Origin: Microlunatus flavus
GTDB lineage: Bacteria > Actinomycetota > Actinomycetes > Propionibacteriales > Propionibacteriaceae
Assembly: GCF_900110855.1 (NCBI RefSeq)
Contig: NZ_FOFA01000002.1
Span: forward strand, 496,001 to 560,000
DNA length: 64,000 nucleotides
Reading direction: 5' to 3'
Below the pieces are notes generated by a model. The model did not search any database and had not been told where the DNA came from. It saw only the letters and a list, made by a program, of their open reading frames with translations. This document shows positions 59,227-64,000 of the stretch, one piece after another (positions within the stretch are counted from its first letter, which is position 1; each line of letters begins with the position of its first letter). The position numbers and the translations under genes are program-made.

Positions 59227-59880
59227 TCAGCGCAGCCGCTTGACCGCCGTCTTGATCCGACCGAAGGCGAGCCGGGGGCGCGGTTGGGTGGTGAGCACCT
59301 CGGCGCGCAAGCCCTCGAGGGTGTCGTCGGAGCGCAGGCTGAACCGGTGCTGCAACCAGCTGCCTGGCTCCGACGGCTGCCGGTCGCTCGTGAACACGTG
59401 GCGGTAGCCGAGCCGGCGCAGGGTGGTGAGGCTGGCTCGCTCGTAGCGTCCGAGAGGGAACGCCGCCTCGTCCACCGACGCCCCCACGACCTCGGCGAGC
59501 ACCTGGCGCGCGTCCACCAGCTCGCGCTGCTCGTCGGCGGGGGACAGCCCGCGCCAGGGCACGTGGTCCATGCCGTGGGTCCCGATCGTCATCCCGGCGT
59601 CCCGCAGGGCGCGGACGTCGCCCGCGGAGAGGCTGTCCGGCCGGTCGAGCCGGCCGGCGATCACAAAGAAGGTGGCGGTGCGCCCATGGGCGAGCACCGC
59701 GTCCAGCGCCGTCTCGACGTCGGAGCGGTTGCCGTCGTCGAAGCTGAGGCGCACGTCGTCGCGTCCGTCGACCTCGTCGAGCACGCGGGCGAAGAGCTCG
59801 CGGCTGATCCAGTAGCGGCTTTCGCCCGGCTCGCGCTCGCGCACCGGCACCCCGACGCCGTGGAAGCACAGGTGGATCAC
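59227..59880 (-). CDS. NodB-family polysaccharide deacetylase
   Basis: 217 residues. The metal-dependent deacetylase motifs are seen: LSFDDGNRSD (motif 1, catalytic base and metal Asp), GTHGMDHV (motif 2, H-x3-H). Then FPLGRYERA (motif 3-like). No signal peptide, so it may act on cytoplasmic or lipid-linked precursors, or use another export route. GTG 59880 overlaps the GT2 gene stop as GTGA. Confidence 0.82.
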   Translation of the reverse strand: MIHLCFHGVGVPVREREPGESRYWISRELFARVLDEVDGRDDVRLSFDDGNRSDVETALDAVLAHGRTATFFVIAGRLDRPDSLSAGDVRALRDAGMTIGTHGMDHVPWRGLSPADEQRELVDARQVLAEVVGASVDEAAFPLGRYERASLTTLRRLGYRHVFTSDRQPSEPGSWLQHRFSLRSDDTLEGLRAEVLTTQPRPRLAFGRIKTAVKRLR

Positions 59881-60773
59881 CGCGTGGCCTCCGGCGCGCG
59901 GCCCGCCGGAACAGGTCCGCGCGAGGTCTGGTCCTGGCCCCACGACGGCGGCCGCCTGGACCCCACCCGGGCCAGGACCGCGGCGAGCAGCGTGAATGAC
60001 GCGTAGACGGCGCCGGCGGGCGCGAGGACAGGACGCTGCAGGACCACGTCCGTCAGCCAGGAGAGCTTGTCCGACCGACGGACGGTCGGGCCCTCCGCCA
60101 CGGTGCCGCGGCTGGGCACCGAGCCCGGGGCCGTGGCCCGCAGATCGGCGTTGCCGCGCCGTACGCGTACGAGACGGCGCAGGAGCGAGCGTGCGGTGGC
60201 CGGTGCGACGACCCCGACGTCGACCGACGGGATGGGCCGCTTCTCGTCGGCGGAGAAGAGCGAGTCGAGGAAGAGGTCGTCGGCCACGACCCCCGGGAAG
60301 GTGTCGAAGCGACGCCGACCCGTCTTGGAGAGCACGACCATGCCGCGGCCGAACAGGCTGTTGCGGTAGGCGGGCAGCCGGCTGCTCACCGCCATGTACG
60401 CACGGACCAGAAGGCTGCTGCGGGTCGTGACCACGTGGCGCAGCGGTGCGCAAGCGAGCACCGACGGGTCGGCGAGCACCTCGAGGGCGGCCGCCAGCGC
60501 GTGCGGCGGGAGCACGATGTCCGCGTCCAGGTAGACGCGGGGGAACCCGTGGGCCACGGCGTCGCCGGCCACCAGGGCGGCGGACTTGCCGGGTTCGGAC
60601 AGGTCCAGGACCTTCACCCCCGGACGCGTCGCGGCGGCGACCGTGGCGTCGCTGCAGCCGTTGGCCACGACCACCACCTCGAGGTCGCCCGCACCCTGCT
60701 GCGCACGCAGCGCGTCGAGGCAGCGCCCGACGACCGCGGCCTCGTTGTGCGCAGCGATGACCACGCTGACCAT
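59877..60773 (-). CDS. GT2-family glycosyltransferase
   Basis: 298 residues with a GT-A fold: VSVVIAAHNEAAVVGRCLDAL at the start, VVVVANGCSDATV, PRVYLDADIVLP (D-x-D donor metal site), and VVADDLFLDSLF (E/D-D-x-x-catalytic region). The C-terminal 40 residues include one hydrophobic helix (FTLLAAVLARVG). ATG 60773 is taken; GTG 60779 is also possible. Coupled to the deacetylase downstream, suggesting a sugar that is transferred and then deacetylated. Confidence 0.83.
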   Translation of the reverse strand: MVSVVIAAHNEAAVVGRCLDALRAQQGAGDLEVVVVANGCSDATVAAATRPGVKVLDLSEPGKSAALVAGDAVAHGFPRVYLDADIVLPPHALAAALEVLADPSVLACAPLRHVVTTRSSLLVRAYMAVSSRLPAYRNSLFGRGMVVLSKTGRRRFDTFPGVVADDLFLDSLFSADEKRPIPSVDVGVVAPATARSLLRRLVRVRRGNADLRATAPGSVPSRGTVAEGPTVRRSDKLSWLTDVVLQRPVLAPAGAVYASFTLLAAVLARVGSRRPPSWGQDQTSRGPVPAGRAPEATR

Positions 60774-60919
60774 GCCCACGTCCCGTCCCCCCCGGCTCCG
60801 ACGTCGCTGGCAGGCCCCGGATCCGCAGGGCCGCCTCGGCGCGAGGCCACGCTAGCGGGCGACTCGGCGGCCTGGGTCGAGTTCGTGGGTTTCGACCGCG
60901 GCGCAGGAGGCGGGACCGT

Positions 60920-61792
60920 ATGCTCGCCGCCGTGCCCGGAGGGAAGGACGTGGTCATCCGACCGGTCGCCGACGAGGACGTCGGTCGGGTCGCCGACTAC
61001 CTCCACCGCGCGCTCAACCCGCGCCTGGACGTCGAGGCCTGGGCGGCGGCGATCGTGCCGTCCTGGGTCGGCGCGGGCCCCAACCACGGGTTCATGCTGC
61101 TGCTCGCCAACCGGGTCGTCGGGGTCAACGTGGCCTACTACGCCACACGCGAGGTGGCCGGCGAGACACGCACCTTCTGCAACGTGGCCGCGCTCTGCGT
61201 GGACGAGCCGCACCGCCTGCACACCGTCCGGCTGATCCGCGCGCTCCTGCGGCAGCCGGGTCTCGAGTTCACCGACTTCTCCCCGAGCGGCAACGTCGTA
61301 GAGCTGGACCGTCGCCTCGGCTTCCGACCTCTGGAGCACCGCACCTGGTTGGTCGCGAACCTGCCCACGCCGACCCGTGGGACGCGCGTCGTGACCGAGC
61401 CGGACGAGATCGCCCGGCTGCTCGTCGGGACGGACCGTCAGCACTTCGAGGACCACCGTCGCGCGCTGGCCGCCCACCACCTCGTCCTGGTCCGAGGGGC
61501 GCGGACGTGCTACGTGGTCTACCGGCGGGACCGTCGCAAGGGTCTGCCGCTCTTCGCGACGATCCTGCACGTCAGCGACGCGGGGCTGTTCCGGTCGGCG
61601 TACGGAGCGGTTGCAGGTCATCTCCTCCGACGCGGGGCCGTGGCCTCGATCCTGGAGAGCAGGGTCGCCGACGTGTCGCCGCCCCTGGGGCGACCGTTCC
61701 ACCAGAACCGGCCGAAGATGGTCAAGAGCTCGGCGGTCGACGAGCGCGACGTCGACTACCTCTACAGCGAGCTGACCTGCGTGCCCTGGTGA
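60920..61792 (+). CDS. GNAT-superfamily N-acyltransferase
   Basis: 290 residues. VVIRPVADEDVGRVADYLHRA opens a GNAT-like fold; VAALCVDEPHRLHTVRLIRAL is the acyl-CoA helix region, followed by TDFSPSGNVVELDRRLGFRPLE. A second half of about 130 residues of the same overall character follows. Such enzymes in glycan loci often acylate sugars or amino acids. ATG 60920 has an AGGAGG site. Its 3' end overlaps the convergent Wzz-like gene by 31 bases. Confidence 0.72.
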   Translation: MLAAVPGGKDVVIRPVADEDVGRVADYLHRALNPRLDVEAWAAAIVPSWVGAGPNHGFMLLLANRVVGVNVAYYATREVAGETRTFCNVAALCVDEPHRLHTVRLIRALLRQPGLEFTDFSPSGNVVELDRRLGFRPLEHRTWLVANLPTPTRGTRVVTEPDEIARLLVGTDRQHFEDHRRALAAHHLVLVRGARTCYVVYRRDRRKGLPLFATILHVSDAGLFRSAYGAVAGHLLRRGAVASILESRVADVSPPLGRPFHQNRPKMVKSSAVDERDVDYLYSELTCVPW

Positions 61793-62481
61793 TCGGTCGC
61801 TACCACCGGTCCGGCCTCGCCGTCCAGGTCCGCCTCGGCTCCGCGTCGGCGCCTGCGCGCCACCAACCGGTCCCAGCTCCAGGCGAGGAGCCCGGTCGCG
61901 AGGGCGCCGACGAGCCCGGTCGCGGCGAGCGCGCGGGTGCGGCTGCCCGTCATGTGCTGCACGTCGAGCGCCTCGGGTGACGAGATCGCCCGGACGCGGT
62001 TGCGGTCCGCCACGCCGGCCAGCGCCTGCCGCCGTTGGAGCAGCTCCTGGACCTGGCCCCTCACCTGCTCGGCCCGGACCGTCACCTCCTGCTCGCTGCT
62101 GCCGACCACCTGGACGTCGAGGGTGGGGGCGGTGAAGAGGGGTTGGAACTGCGAGCCCTGGTTGGGCAACCGGACCTGCACGCCGTCGCGCACGCCGAGA
62201 CCGAAGAGGGTCGTCGTCGCGTACGACGTGAGCAGCGGGGGCCGCGGGCCGTTGAAGTCGCTCACCACGAGCGCCGCCAGGGGTGCCAGGCTGTGCGGCG
62301 CGTCCGCGACGGTGTTCGGGTAGTACGGCTCCGCCGGCGCCACCAGGACGAGCTCCATCTGGGCCCAGTAGACGCCGGGGCGGACGAAGACGCCGCCCAG
62401 CGCCACGAGGGTGAGGAGGCCGCCGGCGACGAGGACGTACCAGCGCCGCACGAGCACGTGCACCAGCTCGCGAGAAGTCAT
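61762..62481 (-). CDS. Wzz/YveK-like chain-length determinant, no kinase domain (paralog A)
   Basis: 239 residues with two membrane helices: one at about 15-36 (WYVLVAGGLLTLVALGG) and one near 205-220 (LAATGLVGALATGLLAW), bracketing an extracytoplasmic domain. The layout is that of polysaccharide co-polymerases. No C-terminal BY-kinase is fused, and a short Arg-rich tail follows. Partner kinase and polymerase may lie further along the locus. ATG 62481. Confidence 0.75.
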   Translation of the reverse strand: MTSRELVHVLVRRWYVLVAGGLLTLVALGGVFVRPGVYWAQMELVLVAPAEPYYPNTVADAPHSLAPLAALVVSDFNGPRPPLLTSYATTTLFGLGVRDGVQVRLPNQGSQFQPLFTAPTLDVQVVGSSEQEVTVRAEQVRGQVQELLQRRQALAGVADRNRVRAISSPEALDVQHMTGSRTRALAATGLVGALATGLLAWSWDRLVARRRRRGAEADLDGEAGPVVATDHQGTQVSSL

Positions 62482-62769
62482 CTGTCCCTGCCACCCCCGC
62501 GAAGGATCCTCCCACGCGCGCGAGGGCCTCGTCCCGGGTTCGACCAGATCGTCGAGGCCGGGGCGGCTTTTCCCCGATCTCTGCGGGAGCCGTTCCCAGG
62601 CTCTACCCTTTCGTGAGGGTGCCGGAGACGGCACCGGGGGATGCAGGGGGGACCTGGTGGTCCGCGAGGCGCGTCGGCGACAGTCGACGCAGCCCCGCGC
62701 AGACCGGGCGACCTCGGCTTGTGCTCCTGACGCGTCGTCCTGCGTCGTCAGGTCCAGGGGGGTTTGTCC
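62482..62769. other. 288-bp divergent region between two Wzz-like genes
   Basis: No gene. GGTGCC-N6-GGCACC (62618-62635) is a small inverted repeat, and three G-runs follow (62636-62650 area). The end carries a G-run as ribosome site before ATG 62770. No convincing promoter consensus for either direction. Confidence 0.4.
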
Positions 62770-63672
62770 ATGCAGGTCCAGGACTTCATCCTGGCGATCC
62801 GACGGCGCTGGTACCTCGCGCTGGCAGCGCTCGTGCTGTCCGTCGTCGCGACCGTCGCCGCGCTCGCGCTGGTCGGTCCGACGTACGAGGCGAAGGGCAC
62901 CACGCTGCTCGTGCCGCCCGGCGCGACCCTGCAGCAGCAGCGTCCGGGTGAGGCCGTCTCCACGGGCAACCCGTACCTCGAGCTGAGCGGTCTCGGCCAG
63001 GCCCGCGACATCGTCATCCGCTCGATGACCTCGCAGTCGACCTTCCTGGCGCTCTGCTCGGCGACGGGGGACGCGAAATACCTCGCGATGCGCGACTCCC
63101 TGTGCCAGTCGCACCCCAAGGTGAAGTACACCGTGACGCCGGACTACGAGAGCAGCGCTCCCGTGATCATGGTGACGATCGAAGCGAACAGCCAGCAGGA
63201 CGCCATCACCGCGCTCGGTGCCGTGATGAATCAGGTCCCGGCCTCGCTCCGCTCGCTGCAGGGCAGCCTCAACCTGCGGGCCCGCGCCGACATCACCTCC
63301 ACCCCGGTCACCGCCGACGTGGTGCCGGTCGTCGTGCGCAAGAACCAGATCAGGGCGGGCATCCTCGTCGGCGGCGGTTCGCTGGCCCTGTTCCTGCTCG
63401 CCATCGGGCTGCTGGACAGTTTGCTGCTGTCCCGAGGCACCCGCCCCGAGCGACCTGTCGCGGCGTCCGGTCCGGCGCAGGAGGCCGAGGAGGCCGACGC
63501 GGGCTGGGGCTGGACCGACGACGACGCGGCTGCCGGCACGCCGGTGGCGGCCGAACCGACGGTCGAGGAGGCCGACGGCTGGGGGTCCATCGGGCCCGAG
63601 GTCGAGCAGTCCGACGACCCCCGCGCGCCCGGCGGCAAGGTGCCCCAGCCGACCAGCGCGGGCTGGGGCTGA
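62770..63672 (+). CDS. Wzz-like chain-length protein with acidic GWG-repeat tail (paralog B)
   Basis: 300 residues: membrane helix at about 15-35 (WYLALAALVLSVVATVAALAL), extracytoplasmic domain, second helix near 200-217 (AGILVGGGSLALFLLAIGLL), then a cytoplasmic tail of about 80 residues, acidic, with GWGW, GWG and a final GWG. Two Cys (LALCSATG, DSLCQSH) are in the outer domain. ATG 62770; TTG 62764 would add two residues. It directly precedes a probable polymerase gene (3-base gap). Confidence 0.75.
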   Translation: MQVQDFILAIRRRWYLALAALVLSVVATVAALALVGPTYEAKGTTLLVPPGATLQQQRPGEAVSTGNPYLELSGLGQARDIVIRSMTSQSTFLALCSATGDAKYLAMRDSLCQSHPKVKYTVTPDYESSAPVIMVTIEANSQQDAITALGAVMNQVPASLRSLQGSLNLRARADITSTPVTADVVPVVVRKNQIRAGILVGGGSLALFLLAIGLLDSLLLSRGTRPERPVAASGPAQEAEEADAGWGWTDDDAAAGTPVAAEPTVEEADGWGSIGPEVEQSDDPRAPGGKVPQPTSAGWG

Positions 63673-63675
63673 TCG

Positions 63676-64000
63676 GTGACCGGGCTCGTCCTCAGCGAGC
63701 TGGGCCCCGAACGCTCGGTGCCCCAGCGGGTCCGGAGCAGGGGAGTCGACGGCGCCACGGTCCTGACCGTCTACCTCGTCCTGCTGCTCGCCATCCCCTC
63801 CGTGATGGTCCTCGGCCCCCTCGGGAGCGCCGGGGCCCCCTCGACCGTCACGGCTGTCGCGCTCTTCCTCGTCTGGCTGTGGTTCCAGGTGGACCGCACG
63901 ACGCCCGGCCTGCCCTTCGCCAGACCGGTCCGACGCGCCGCGCTCGTCTGGCTGCTGGTGATGGTCGTGGTCTACGCCCACGCGATGGCCTCACCCATCC
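63676..64000 (+). CDS. membrane protein, probable polymerase/O-antigen ligase (partial)
   Basis: Open to the window edge; 108 codons visible. GTG 63676 starts 3 bases after the Wzz-like stop. A polar head of about 28 residues is followed by hydrophobic segments TVLTVYLVLLLAIPSVMVLG, TVTAVALFLVWLWFQV and AALVWLLVMVVVYA, three helices in 80 residues, as at the start of Wzy-type polymerases or ligases. Identification rests on this pattern and the position, since the family motifs would lie beyond the end. Confidence 0.6.
   Translation, partial: MTGLVLSELGPERSVPQRVRSRGVDGATVLTVYLVLLLAIPSVMVLGPLGSAGAPSTVTAVALFLVWLWFQVDRTTPGLPFARPVRRAALVWLLVMVVVYAHAMASPI

Overview
The window is a GC-rich, densely coded actinobacterial chromosome segment. 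GTG starts are common, stop/start overlaps of the GTGA type are frequent, and -10 boxes look like TAGRCT. Gene content (LutBC, amtB-glnB-glnD, leuS, comEA/comEC, holA, rpsT, lepA, hemW, a DUF1345 protein) and tandem CCCTTCGACAGGCTCAGGGAG repeats suggest the order Propionibacteriales (Nocardioides/Microlunatus/Kribbella-like). That placement is an inference from gene style, not from a marker comparison. No rRNA, tRNA, CRISPR array, IS element or prophage was seen.

Layout. 1-3.5 kb: end of a lactate-oxidation operon with a rhamnose mutarotase, then a divergent MarR/glyoxalase pair with two palindromic operators. 3.5-8.9 kb (minus): nitrogen operon amtB-glnB-glnD with a glycosyltransferase behind it. 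8.9-11 kb: galE-like epimerase, PRC-barrel protein and a membrane protein. 11-13.8 kb: a repeat cluster, then leuS behind what looks like a leucine attenuator (8-codon leader peptide with three consecutive Leu codons, then hairpins and a T-run terminator). 13.8-25.9 kb: housekeeping and DNA-uptake block (EEP protein, PH-GNAT fusion, comEA-comEC, a two-gene membrane/SPFH-like operon, holA, rpsT, lepA, DUF1345). 26-29.2 kb: sugar ABC importer without its ATPase. 29.2-33.7 kb: quinone oxidoreductase, hemW, CDF transporter, LOG-family protein. 33.7-38 kb: a CHAT-TPR protease next to an intracellular subtilase carrying four PHVAF repeats, the best candidate here for an uncharacterised system. 38-45.5 kb: aldo/keto reductase, two redox/quinone-type detoxification loci each with its own palindromic operators, a serine hydrolase, and a sensor kinase whose phosphoacceptor His is replaced by Gln.

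45.7-64 kb: an exopolysaccharide locus. It holds a hexapeptide acyltransferase, MFS exporter, propeller protein, several glycosyltransferases, an acyl ligase / PLP decarboxylase / acyl carrier protein trio, three paralogous secreted beta-helix proteins with three different N-termini, a NodB deacetylase, two chain-length (Wzz-like) proteins and the start of a probable polymerase/ligase. A plausible joint role is assembly, aminoacyl decoration, export and trimming of a surface glycan. Individual substrates cannot be read from sequence.
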